Shown: positions 1 through 9,396 of the stretch, piece after piece
How positions within the stretch are numbered: the first letter of the stretch is position 1
How the letters are laid out: each line of letters starts with the position of its first letter
Source: CAADGU01 sp964581605
GTDB taxonomy: Bacteria; Chloroflexota; Anaerolineae; Promineifilales; Promineifilaceae
NCBI GenBank assembly: GCA_964581605.1
Contig: CAZOPF010000001.1
Location: 62,001-126,000, forward strand
DNA length: 64,000 nucleotides
Direction of reading: 5' to 3'
Made by a program: the position numbers and the translations under genes
The notes under the pieces: model-generated
The model's input: the letters and a program-made list of their open reading frames with translations, nothing else
The model's database searches: none
What the model was told of the DNA's origin: nothing

Positions 1-1047
1 GTGGCGGCGGGCTACAGCATCCCCCTCAACAGCGAGCGTTCGCTGGTAGCTCGTGCTGCCCGCAGCCGCCAGGGTGTGATCGCCAATGACGTGCAGGCGG
101 ACGAGGGCTTTTTGCCCAACCCGCTGCTGCCAAAAACCCGGTCAGAGATGGCCCTACCGCTGTTGTCTGGTAATCAGGTCATTGGGGTGTTGGATGTGCA
201 ATCGGATAAGGTTGATCATTTTACCACCCAGGATATTAACATTCAGTCTACCTTGGCTACTCAGGTAGCCACGGCACTGCAAAATGCCCGGCTGTTTAAC
301 CAGACGGAACAACGTGCGGCCGAGTTAGCCACCATTAACGCCATTAACCAGGTCGCCAGTTCGCAGCTTGACCTGGCGACGCTGGTACAGGCGGTGGGTA
401 TGCATTTGCTGGATACGTTTGAGGCTCATGCGGTGTATCTATCTTTGTATGATGAAGCCAGCAATATGTTGAGTTTCCCGTTTTTCTATGCCCGCGATGA
501 AGGGCATGTTACGGTGCCGGGTCGGCCAGTAGATGATAAAGGTGGTTTTTCAGCGCAGATTGTGCGTAACCGCCAGCCGCTTTTGGTGCAATTGACTTCC
601 GCTGAAGATGCAGAGAGCCGGGGCGCGAACCTGTCCGGCGGCGGCCGTATGACGGATAGTTTCCTGGGTGTGCCCATGATTTTGGGTAATCGCGTGGTAG
701 GTGTCATTGGCCTTAGCTCTTATAAGGAAGTACGGGTTTACAATGAGGGCGATTTGAATTTGTTGATGACGCTGGCGGGTACGATTGGTGTGGCTATCCA
801 AAATGCACAGCAGTTTGAGACGACTCGCCGCCGCGCTGAACGGGAGCGGATTGTGAATGAGATTACGCAGAAGATTCAAAGCTCGTTGAGCATGGAGAGT
901 GCGCTGCAAACGGCCGTGAAAGAACTAGGCCATGCTCTCGGCGCTAAATTCACCCAGGTGGAACTCAATTTAAGTGGCGAACCATCCCACCAGCCAGCTC
1001 ATGGTGGCGCTCATAGTGGCAATGGCTCGCGGCGGAAAGCTCGTTAG
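1..1047 (+). CDS. GAF-domain sensor protein, 5'-truncated
   Basis: This is the C-terminal part of a GAF-domain signalling protein; the gene begins before the window, so the GTG at base 1 is not its start. The first residues match the middle of GAF domains elsewhere in this cluster (SIPL, SLVARAARSRQGVIANDV, NPLLP, then GVLDVQS). A second GAF domain follows at about residues 115-275, and the tail (about 280-325) is a helix plus strand that looks like the start of another GAF domain. No kinase, HAMP or membrane segment is visible in the part present. Its stop overlaps the ribosome-binding site of the next gene, so the two are probably one transcript. The role is inferred as a small-molecule or redox sensor module; the ligand cannot be read from the sequence. 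Confidence 0.85.
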   Translation: MAAGYSIPLNSERSLVARAARSRQGVIANDVQADEGFLPNPLLPKTRSEMALPLLSGNQVIGVLDVQSDKVDHFTTQDINIQSTLATQVATALQNARLFNQTEQRAAELATINAINQVASSQLDLATLVQAVGMHLLDTFEAHAVYLSLYDEASNMLSFPFFYARDEGHVTVPGRPVDDKGGFSAQIVRNRQPLLVQLTSAEDAESRGANLSGGGRMTDSFLGVPMILGNRVVGVIGLSSYKEVRVYNEGDLNLLMTLAGTIGVAIQNAQQFETTRRRAERERIVNEITQKIQSSLSMESALQTAVKELGHALGAKFTQVELNLSGEPSHQPAHGGAHSGNGSRRKAR

Positions 1048-1057
1048 GAGTGGTTGT

Positions 1058-4000
1058 ATGGCGATACGAAACAAGCCAAACGAAATGGTGATGCCGGAAC
1101 CGGACGTGTTGTTAGAGCAGCGGGTGGCTGTCTTTCAGCCCATGCTGGAGATTTCCCCTGATCCTTCGATCATTTATGATGCCATCGGGCAGGTGGTGTA
1201 TGTCAATCCGGCGTTTAGCCAAGTTTTTGGTTGGGAATTGTCGGAGCTGATTGGACATCGGCTGGATTTTGTGCCGGAAGAACGCAAAGAGGAGACAGCC
1301 ATAGCCATCAATGCCTTATTGCAGAACGGCGTTGCCACCAACTTTATCACCAAACGATTGACCAAAGACGGCCGTGTGCTGGATGTGCAAACCAGCGCCA
1401 TTGTTTTGCGGGAGCATGATTCCCCGATGTTTGGCTCTCTGGTCATGATCCGGGACATTACCGCCCAAAAAGAGGCCGAGCGTTCTCTACGTGCCAGCGA
1501 AATACGCTACCGGGAAATGCTAGAGAGTACGCCCGACGCTTATTATGAAGTGGATTTAAGCGGTGCTATTACGTATTACTCCCCTGGATTAGCTGAGGTG
1601 TTGGGCTACCCGGAAGAAGAACTGTTGGGCCTGAGCAACCGTGACTATGCCAATACCGCGAATGCTCGCCAGATTTATGAGGCTTTTAACCAGGTGTACC
1701 ACACCGGCCAACCGGCTAAGGCCATTCTCATGCACACCATCCGCAAAGATGGTACGCCGCAAATACTGGAAACCTCTATCGCTTTGAGGAAAGATGAATC
1801 TGGTAATACCATCGGCTTTCGGGGGATTGCGCGTGATGTAACCGGGCTGGTTCGCAAGCGGCAGGAAGCAGAAGAAGCACTGTCTCACTCAGAAGAGCGG
1901 TATGGCACCATTCTGCAAACTATTGAAGATGGCTATTACGAAACGAATTTGAAAGGGGATTTCACTTTTGTAAATGAGCAGTGGGCGGCTATTCACGGCT
2001 GTTCTGTGGCGGAGATGCTGGGCACCAACTATAAAGACTATACCATTCCGGATCGGGTTGATGCCATCTATGCCCAGTTTAACCGGGTGTACGACTCTGG
2101 CGAACCAGTTAAGAGCCTGGTTAATGAAATTGCCACGAAGGACGGCCGTTACTGTCACCTGGAAATATCGGCCTCTCTGGTCCGCGATAATGATGGTCAG
2201 CCAATTGGCTTCTGCGGCATAGGGCGGGATGTGACCGACCGTATTCAAAATGAAGCGCAGTTGCGGGAGTCTGAAGCCCGTTACCGCACCATCATGGAAA
2301 GCATTGAAGATGGGTATTATGAAGCGGACCTGGATGGCAGCTTCACCTTCATGAATGATCAATTATGCGAGGTGATTGGCTACCCACGCCATGAATTGAT
2401 GGGGAAGAATTACCGCGACTATACGACTCCCGAAACGGCCGAACGGGTCTTTGCCACATTTAACCAGGTATATAAAACGGGTGAGCCGGTGAATGGGTTT
2501 GTATGGGAGGCGTTTGGCAAAGACGGCCGTATCCGCCACCTGGAAACCTTTATCCTACCCCGGTTTAATGAAGCGGGCGAGACCATCGGCTTCCGCGGTG
2601 TGGGGCGGGATATTACACAGCGGGTGCAGGCCGAAGAAGCATTGGCAGAAGCGCTCATAGACCAGGAGCGTATTGCTTCGCAACTGGCAACAGTGGCTAA
2701 GGTGAGCACGGCCGTGTCCACCATCCTCGACCCGCAAGAAATGTTGCTCGCTGTCGTAGACCAGGTAAAAGAGAGCTTCAACCTGTATCACACCCATGTT
2801 TATCTGCTCAACGAAGCGGGAGATACGCTAGAACTTGTGGCTGGGGCCGGGGAAGTTGGCCGCCAGATGGTGCAAGAAGGGCGTTCCATTCCGCTGACGC
2901 AAGAACAATCCCTGGTGGCCCGTGCCGCTCGCAGCCGGTCTGGCATTATCGCCAATGATGTACGCAAAGACCCCCACTTTTTGCCTCACCCCCTGCTGCC
3001 CAACACACGCGCCGAGCTGGCTGTGCCCATGATCGTGGGGAATCAGGTGTTGGGCGTCTTAGACATGCAGGCTGATACCACCAACCGATTTACCCAACGT
3101 TATGTTAATATACAGACCACATTAGCTACCCAGATTGCTGTGGCCTTGCAAAATGCCCGTCTGTATGCCCAGGCACAACGACAAACGGTCGAACTACAAG
3201 AAACCTCCGCTCTGCTTGACCAGGTTGTGGAAATCCTGCCCGTAGGTCTCTTTATGAAAGAGGCTGAAAATTTGCGTTTTGTGCGCTGGAACAAAGCGAA
3301 TGAAGAGATCACCGGCCTGAAACATGCCGAAGTCATTGGCAAAAACGATTATGACTTTTTTGCCAAAGAACAGGCTGATTTCTTTACCTCCAAAGATCGA
3401 GAAGTATTGGGTGGTCGGGCAATGGTGGATATTGCCCAGGAAGCCATTGGCACGGCTCATCGCGGGCAGCGGCTGTTGCACACCCGCAAATTGCCTATCC
3501 TGGGAGCCGATGGCACGCCTCGTTACCTGTTGGGTGTTTCCGAAGATATTACCGAACGCCATCAGGCCGAAGAGACCCTGCAAGCATCGCTGGCGTTGCA
3601 GCAGACGTTACATGATATAAGCCTGGAACTGACCCGTGCCGAAACGTTGAAGGAGTTGTTGCAGCAGGCAATTTTGTTGGGCCATCAGCGCCTGAATTTT
3701 GATCGGCTCGGACTTTACTTGTTTGAGAGGGAGACACGGCGGTTTACCGGCACGTTTGGTACAGATAAGCAGGGCAATTTGATTGATGAACGGGATAGCG
3801 TTTTTGATATTAGCGAAGAAGATTATCTGGCTCAGTTCAGTGATATACGGCAGCGGGTTTTTGTGCGGCATGATGCAGAGTTGTATGACGCCAAACAGGT
3901 AGCCGGCCGGGGCTGGCATCTGACTGTGCCACTGTGGCAAAGCGACCAATTTGTAGGTGCTTTATTTGCGGATAATCTGGTGAGTCAACGGCCGTTACAG

Positions 4001-7000
4001 CCGTATGAGCCGGATTTGCTGGTGGCCTATGGTAGCACCATTGCCAGTTTGATAGAACGCAAACAGGTGGAACTCACCCTGCAAGAAACAAACACACGGG
4101 CGCAAGCCATCTTGGAATCGGTGACGATGCCCATGCTTATCTCCAGGGTGGCCAACGGCCGTATTCTCTATGCCAATGAACTGCTGGCCGATCTGGTGAA
4201 TATGCCCCTGGCGATTCTGTTGGAACAGGGAACACCAGATTTTTATGTGCGGGCGGATGACCGGGCGGCCGTTGTGAGTGAGATTCAGGCCAAAGGCAGT
4301 GTAACCAGCTATGAGCTGGAACTCAAACGTACTAACGGAGAACATTTCTGGGCACTACTTTCGGCCCGTTTGTTTAGTTATCAAAATGAACCGGCTATCC
4401 TGACCACGCTTATTGATATTACCGAACGGAAGCAGGCTCAAGAAGCCATACGCCAGAGTGAGCAGGACATTCAGGAATCATTGCGATTGCAGCAAACCCT
4501 GCATGAAGTGGGGCTGGAACTGGCTAAAGTTGAATCTTTGGACGAACTATTCCGGCAGGCCATTGTGCTGGGAACGAGCCAACTTAATTTTGAACGCATT
4601 GGGCTGTTTACCTATAACAAAGCCACTAATCAGTTCAGCGGGACATACGGCCGTGATATGCAAAGTAATTTGCGAGATGAAAAGGAGTTCTCGTTCACCT
4701 TTCCAGAAGAAGATTTCAACCTGCGCTTTGGTGATATCCGGCGGCGTGTCGTTGTGGAGCGTGGTGTACCTTTGTATGATTTTGGCCTCCTCCTGGGGCA
4801 TGGTTGGCATCTCACAGCGCCTATTTGGCAAAATGATGAACTGATAGGCGCATTGTTTGCTCAGGAACCAACAAATCCAGGACGGCCGTTGAAACCATAT
4901 GAAGCAGATTTGTTGGCTTCTTACGGCGCTCTGCTGGCAAACCTCATTGAACGTTTACAAAATCAACTCGCTGTGCAGGAATCTCTGCGAATGCAACAAA
5001 CCCTGCATGAAATAAACCTGGAACTTTCCCAGGCCGATAGTATGGACGACCTGTTTCGGCAGGTTATACATCTGGGTGAAAAACGGCTAAACCTGGAACG
5101 TTTTGCCCTGTTTCTATATAACGAGGCGCAAAACAATTTCTCTGGCACTTATGGAATTGATAAAAACGGCAATCTACGTGATGAACATGGGGCAGAATAT
5201 GTCATTAGTGTGCCAGAGATAGTAGACTATTTCCGTGACACGAAACAACGTATTTTAATTCAGGAAGCTTGTGACTTGTGGGATGACGGTGTGGTGGTTG
5301 GGCAAGGCTGGCTGGTTACGGTACCTGTGCGGCAGGGTAATAGATTAGTGGGCATTTTGTTTACCGATAATTTGATCAGCCAACGGCCGTTATCCCCCTA
5401 TTTGCGTGATATCGTTATTGCTTATAGCAATCTCATTGCTAACCTGATGGAGCGCAAACAGGCGGAAGGGTCGGTAACGGCCGCGCTGGCAGAAACTGAG
5501 CGGCTCTATGAGATGAGTGCCCGCTTGAATACCGCCACGTCCATAAGCGAAATCATGGAAGCGGTTGTAGGGCCGGTCGCCGGGCAAGGTCTGGCGGCGG
5601 CGAATTTGTTTTTGCTGGAGGTGGATGATAACGGCCGTCCTGAATGGATGGAAATGGCAGCCAATTGGGTTAACCCTGGCAGTTTGTTCGCTAATGTAAA
5701 TTTCCCTATTGGCTCTCGTTTTTATCTGCCAGACCTGCCCGCAGCCAGGCATTGGATTGATAACCCCCACGGCCTCCTTTTGTATAGCGACGTAGATCAT
5801 GACGACCGGCTGGATGATGCCACCCGTGGGTTATATCAGTTGGTTGGCATAAAGGCCGGAGCGAACCTGCCTTTACGCACCGGTAACAGATGGGTGGGTT
5901 TAGTTACACTTGCCTGGACCCATACGAAGATCTTCACCGAGGATGATCTGCGTACCTATCGGGCGCTGGCCGACCAGACCGCCATTATTTTGAATAATCA
6001 ACTCCTCTTTGAACAAACCCAAAAGCGAGCGGCCGAACTGGCAACAGTAGCCGAAGTGGGCGCTGCCATTACCACCATCCGTGACGTAGATTCTCTGTTG
6101 CAGCGAGTGGTAGACCTGGCAAAAGAGCGGTTTAGTTTGTACCATGCCCACATTTACTTGTTAGATGAATCTGAAAATCTGATACTTACCAGTGGCGCCG
6201 GCGAGGTGGGGCGGCGAATGGTAGCCGAGGGGCGTTCCATCCCGCTGACTCAGGGACAATCACTGGTAGCTCGTGCGGTGCGTACGCGCCAGGGTGTGAT
6301 TGTCAATGATGTTACGGCCGATGCGGGATTCTTGCCCCACCCCCTGCTGCCTGATACCAAATCGGAACTCGCCGTGCCCATGATTGTGGGTGTGGAGGTG
6401 CTGGGCGTGCTGGATATTCAGGCCAGCCGGATCAATCACTTTTCTGAAGAGGACATCCAGACTCAAACCACATTGGCCGCCCAAATTGGCGTGGCGCTGC
6501 AAAATGCGCGTTCTTTTGCTCGTTCAGAAGCGGCCTTGAAGGAGCTGGAAGAGATCACCCGGCGTCTGCGCCGCGAAGGTTGGGAATCCTATGTGCAGAC
6601 CAGGGGACGAAATGGTTTGAGCTATGGGTATGATCAGAAGGAAGTGAAAGCGTTGGCTCTGGCAGCATCGGTGAAATCGCGCTCCCGAAAGAAAGATACG
6701 GCCGTAACCCCTACGCTAATCCACCCCTTGCAAGTGCAGGGCGAATCCATTGGTAATCTGATGCTGGCCGAGCCAACAGCCCTCAATGATGATGCCCAGG
6801 ATATTATGACGGCCGTTGCCGAACGCCTCAGTGCCCACATTGAAAACCTGCGCCTCTCTGAACAAACCGAGCAAGCCCGCCAACAAGCCGAGCAGTTATT
6901 CCAGGGTAGCGCTGCCCTCAATACCGCCCAAACCTATGAAGATGTGCTCAATGCCTTGCGCCAGCACACCATTATCGGTAGTGCAGGTATGAATAGCAGT

Positions 7001-7615
7001 ACCATCAATTATTTTGATCGTCCCTGGACAAAAACAGAAACGCCAGAAATGATAGAGGTATTGGCGCGTTGGAGCCGTCTGCCCATTGAGGCACTGCCCA
7101 TGCGCTTCTCCTTTGCCACGTTTGCCTCCATGGCCCACCTGCTGCAACCGGAAGCGCCCACGCTCATTGCAGATGTCGCCAACGATAAACGGTTGAGCAA
7201 AGAGGCGGCCGCCTTTTTCCAGAATTTCTTTCAGGCGGAAAGTCTGGTTTTCATGCCGTTGCTCAGTGGGTCGCAATGGGTGGGTTTCATCAATGCTATT
7301 TATGACCAAAAGACCCCATTCCCGGAGATAGAAATTCGTCGCCTCACCGTGTTGAGCCAGCAGGCCACTGTCGCCATTCAAAGTATCCGCCTCTTTGCCC
7401 AGGCCCAGGCGCGGGCCGAACGTGAACGCCAGGTGCGTACCATCACGGATAAAATTCGGCGTGGCAATGATCGGGAGGCTATCCTGCGTATTGCCCGCGA
7501 AGAATTGAGCGTGTTGTTGGGCGCTTCAAAATCTGTGGTGCATTTAGGCGTGCCAGAGCAGTTACTACCCACCGTGGCAAATCTGGAGCAATCGCCAACG
7601 GGCCATGGTGAGTGA
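1058..7615 (+). CDS. Giant multi-PAS/GAF sensor protein without kinase domain
   Basis: A 2185-residue cytoplasmic sensor. I chose ATG 1058 because AGGAG lies 7 nt upstream; the frame is open to a GTG at 974 inside the previous gene. Approximate domain order: PAS 25-145, three near-identical PAS units at 150-270, 275-400 and 400-530 (each with an E-D-G-Y-Y-E type core), GAF 545-700, PAS 715-840, GAF-like 846-1001, PAS 1018-1128, GAF-like 1146-1300 and 1313-1468, GAF 1484-1651, GAF 1660-1821, a GWESY segment near 1838, a degenerate GAF, GAF 1945-2115, and a truncated-GAF tail. I see no HisKA, HATPase, GGDEF, EAL or HTH and no membrane segment. The output partner is probably the histidine kinase encoded 1.8 kb downstream, an inference from position and shared domains. 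Size and internal repetition suggest growth by domain duplication. Confidence 0.9.
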   Translation: MAIRNKPNEMVMPEPDVLLEQRVAVFQPMLEISPDPSIIYDAIGQVVYVNPAFSQVFGWELSELIGHRLDFVPEERKEETAIAINALLQNGVATNFITKRLTKDGRVLDVQTSAIVLREHDSPMFGSLVMIRDITAQKEAERSLRASEIRYREMLESTPDAYYEVDLSGAITYYSPGLAEVLGYPEEELLGLSNRDYANTANARQIYEAFNQVYHTGQPAKAILMHTIRKDGTPQILETSIALRKDESGNTIGFRGIARDVTGLVRKRQEAEEALSHSEERYGTILQTIEDGYYETNLKGDFTFVNEQWAAIHGCSVAEMLGTNYKDYTIPDRVDAIYAQFNRVYDSGEPVKSLVNEIATKDGRYCHLEISASLVRDNDGQPIGFCGIGRDVTDRIQNEAQLRESEARYRTIMESIEDGYYEADLDGSFTFMNDQLCEVIGYPRHELMGKNYRDYTTPETAERVFATFNQVYKTGEPVNGFVWEAFGKDGRIRHLETFILPRFNEAGETIGFRGVGRDITQRVQAEEALAEALIDQERIASQLATVAKVSTAVSTILDPQEMLLAVVDQVKESFNLYHTHVYLLNEAGDTLELVAGAGEVGRQMVQEGRSIPLTQEQSLVARAARSRSGIIANDVRKDPHFLPHPLLPNTRAELAVPMIVGNQVLGVLDMQADTTNRFTQRYVNIQTTLATQIAVALQNARLYAQAQRQTVELQETSALLDQVVEILPVGLFMKEAENLRFVRWNKANEEITGLKHAEVIGKNDYDFFAKEQADFFTSKDREVLGGRAMVDIAQEAIGTAHRGQRLLHTRKLPILGADGTPRYLLGVSEDITERHQAEETLQASLALQQTLHDISLELTRAETLKELLQQAILLGHQRLNFDRLGLYLFERETRRFTGTFGTDKQGNLIDERDSVFDISEEDYLAQFSDIRQRVFVRHDAELYDAKQVAGRGWHLTVPLWQSDQFVGALFADNLVSQRPLQPYEPDLLVAYGSTIASLIERKQVELTLQETNTRAQAILESVTMPMLISRVANGRILYANELLADLVNMPLAILLEQGTPDFYVRADDRAAVVSEIQAKGSVTSYELELKRTNGEHFWALLSARLFSYQNEPAILTTLIDITERKQAQEAIRQSEQDIQESLRLQQTLHEVGLELAKVESLDELFRQAIVLGTSQLNFERIGLFTYNKATNQFSGTYGRDMQSNLRDEKEFSFTFPEEDFNLRFGDIRRRVVVERGVPLYDFGLLLGHGWHLTAPIWQNDELIGALFAQEPTNPGRPLKPYEADLLASYGALLANLIERLQNQLAVQESLRMQQTLHEINLELSQADSMDDLFRQVIHLGEKRLNLERFALFLYNEAQNNFSGTYGIDKNGNLRDEHGAEYVISVPEIVDYFRDTKQRILIQEACDLWDDGVVVGQGWLVTVPVRQGNRLVGILFTDNLISQRPLSPYLRDIVIAYSNLIANLMERKQAEGSVTAALAETERLYEMSARLNTATSISEIMEAVVGPVAGQGLAAANLFLLEVDDNGRPEWMEMAANWVNPGSLFANVNFPIGSRFYLPDLPAARHWIDNPHGLLLYSDVDHDDRLDDATRGLYQLVGIKAGANLPLRTGNRWVGLVTLAWTHTKIFTEDDLRTYRALADQTAIILNNQLLFEQTQKRAAELATVAEVGAAITTIRDVDSLLQRVVDLAKERFSLYHAHIYLLDESENLILTSGAGEVGRRMVAEGRSIPLTQGQSLVARAVRTRQGVIVNDVTADAGFLPHPLLPDTKSELAVPMIVGVEVLGVLDIQASRINHFSEEDIQTQTTLAAQIGVALQNARSFARSEAALKELEEITRRLRREGWESYVQTRGRNGLSYGYDQKEVKALALAASVKSRSRKKDTAVTPTLIHPLQVQGESIGNLMLAEPTALNDDAQDIMTAVAERLSAHIENLRLSEQTEQARQQAEQLFQGSAALNTAQTYEDVLNALRQHTIIGSAGMNSSTINYFDRPWTKTETPEMIEVLARWSRLPIEALPMRFSFATFASMAHLLQPEAPTLIADVANDKRLSKEAAAFFQNFFQAESLVFMPLLSGSQWVGFINAIYDQKTPFPEIEIRRLTVLSQQATVAIQSIRLFAQAQARAERERQVRTITDKIRRGNDREAILRIAREELSVLLGASKSVVHLGVPEQLLPTVANLEQSPTGHGE

Positions 7616-7705
7616 GCAGGTAAAATAAGCGAGAAGTTAACCGGCTGATGGTTGGTATAGGCAGCTAGCCACCAGTCACTAACGACCATTTACGAAGGAT
7701 ATAAG

Positions 7706-8080
7706 ATGCCACAACAAGTGACTTTGATTGCCGCTAATATCGTCAAAATTGAGTTTATCGGTGATGTGACCGATGACGATGCCCTGCAAAACGCGGATCA
7801 AATTGATCAATTTATAGCGAATCTACCAGCCGATGAACGGCTTCATTTTTTGGTAGACGCCACGCGGATAGGTAAGATTTCCACCAGAGCACGCCATGTG
7901 TTTACCGAACGAAACAAGAATCCAAGGGTGGGCCACACAGCGATCTTTGGTGTTAACCGGGCACTCAAAGTATTGGGCGTATTTATTGCCAAGGCGAGCA
8001 AACGAGACAATCTCCATTTTGTCAATGATGAAGCAGAAGGGTTGGCGTGGCTGCAAGAGAAGGCAAACCATAAGTGGTGA
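7706..8080 (+). CDS. STAS/SpoIIAA-like small protein
   Basis: A 124-residue soluble protein whose alternating strand/helix pattern resembles the SpoIIAA-like (STAS/SEC14) fold: an early strand with KIEFIGDVT, a central hydrophobic strand LHFLVDAT, a helix, then AIFGV and a C-terminal helix ending in AWL. ATG 7706 has AAGGA 6 nt upstream. Proteins of this fold often act as small binding or antagonist proteins in phosphorylation-controlled switches, and lying between two sensor genes this one may do the same. No serine matching the SpoIIAA phosphorylation site can be assigned with confidence. It follows the giant sensor by 90 nt, and that spacer shows nothing else recognisable. Confidence 0.6.
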   Translation: MPQQVTLIAANIVKIEFIGDVTDDDALQNADQIDQFIANLPADERLHFLVDATRIGKISTRARHVFTERNKNPRVGHTAIFGVNRALKVLGVFIAKASKRDNLHFVNDEAEGLAWLQEKANHKW

Positions 8081-8117
8081 AGGTAATATCACCCATTTTC
8101 AGTGAGAGGAATTGGCA

Positions 8118-9395
8118 ATGGCAGATAAGCTGACCTATGCACAGTATAAACGGATGGTGGAAGAGCAAGGACAGGCTATTCTGGATGTGTTGGCTCTGGC
8201 TGCTACCGGCACGCTGGATGTGGAGCTTGAGATTCCCGAAGGGATCGAGGTGATGTCTGACCTGGCCATCGGGTTTTCTTATCTCATGGATGATATTAAG
8301 GCCCTGCTCCGGCAGCAGCGTGAATATCAACGAGAACTGGAGCAACGAGTAGCCGAACGCACGGCCGAACTGGAACGGACACTGGCCGAGCTACGTAGTA
8401 TGCAAAGCCGGTATGTCCGTGAGCAGTGGGAAGGATATAAGGTGGTAGACACGGCCGTACCCGATGACTCTCTCGACGCGCTCTGGCTGCCAGCTCTGGC
8501 TGAAGCGGTGCAATCACACAAAGCAGTGCATATGGCCCCCGCCGGCCATGGTGTGGCGCTGGCTTTGCCCATCATCTATGCAGACGAACCAATTGGTGCG
8601 CTGGCTTTAGGCCGGGATGACGATATCCCCTGGGATGAAGAAGAAATAATGGCTGCCCAAGATATCGTAGAGCAGTTGGGTCTGGCATTGGAAAACCAAC
8701 GGTTGTTTGATCAGTCACAACAACGGGCAGCGGAACTGGCTATCCTCAATGAAATGGTGGGTGAATTAGCCCAACTCCTGGACGAAAGCCCCATTCTGGA
8801 AGCCATTTATCGCTACAGTTCCCGGCTGATGGATACCACCAATTTTTATGTTGCCATCCACAATAAATACACAAATGAAGTTGCTTTTCCCATTGCTGTG
8901 GAAGATGGCAAACGAGTAACCTGGCGTTCACGGCCGTTTGGTAATGGCATGAGCGAATATCTGCTGCGCACCGGCCAATCCCTTTTTGTGGAAGATGGGT
9001 TGGAAAAGTGGCTGCGCAGCCAGGGTGTGGAATCCATTGGCAGCCCATCCCGGTCCTGGATGGGTGTGCCGCTGCGTGTGGGCAGCGATGTGGTGGGGCT
9101 GATTGCTCTGCAAAGTTTGCAGCCTCGTTTTTATACACGAGAACAATTCGACCTGCTCAACGCCGTGGCCAACCAGGCTGCCATTGCCATTCAAAATGCC
9201 CGCCAATTCCAACAGGAACAGGCACGTGCCCAACGCCAGCAAATGCTGCGTGAAATAGCCGCAAAGGTTCGTGGTTCGGCCGATGTAGATACGATTATGC
9301 GCACGGCCGTGCAAGAAATCGGCCAGGCATTGGGGCGGCAAGCCTACATTTACCTGGGCGCTCAAACTACCCAAACGGCCGATGAGGATGCCTGA
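8118..9395 (+). CDS. HAMP-like/coiled-coil protein with two GAF domains
   Basis: A 425-residue protein. ATG 8118 is preferred over the TTG at 8112 because GAGAGGA ends 7 nt before it. Residues 1-70 resemble a HAMP-like or histidine-kinase linker helix pair without membrane segments. Residues 70-105 form a coiled coil rich in Glu/Arg, 105-195 a degenerate GAF, and 215-385 a clear GAF ending in ANQAAIAIQNARQF. The C-terminus repeats the truncated-GAF tail found at the ends of the two larger upstream sensors. There is no catalytic output domain. It overlaps or abuts the histidine kinase gene by a few bases, which suggests translational coupling and assembly with that kinase. Confidence 0.8.
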   Translation: MADKLTYAQYKRMVEEQGQAILDVLALAATGTLDVELEIPEGIEVMSDLAIGFSYLMDDIKALLRQQREYQRELEQRVAERTAELERTLAELRSMQSRYVREQWEGYKVVDTAVPDDSLDALWLPALAEAVQSHKAVHMAPAGHGVALALPIIYADEPIGALALGRDDDIPWDEEEIMAAQDIVEQLGLALENQRLFDQSQQRAAELAILNEMVGELAQLLDESPILEAIYRYSSRLMDTTNFYVAIHNKYTNEVAFPIAVEDGKRVTWRSRPFGNGMSEYLLRTGQSLFVEDGLEKWLRSQGVESIGSPSRSWMGVPLRVGSDVVGLIALQSLQPRFYTREQFDLLNAVANQAAIAIQNARQFQQEQARAQRQQMLREIAAKVRGSADVDTIMRTAVQEIGQALGRQAYIYLGAQTTQTADEDA

Positions 9396-9396
9396 T

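Noticed and set aside
1..1047. Complete gene starting at base 1
   Set aside because: The protein begins in the middle of a GAF domain, so the GTG at base 1 is a coincidence of the window edge.
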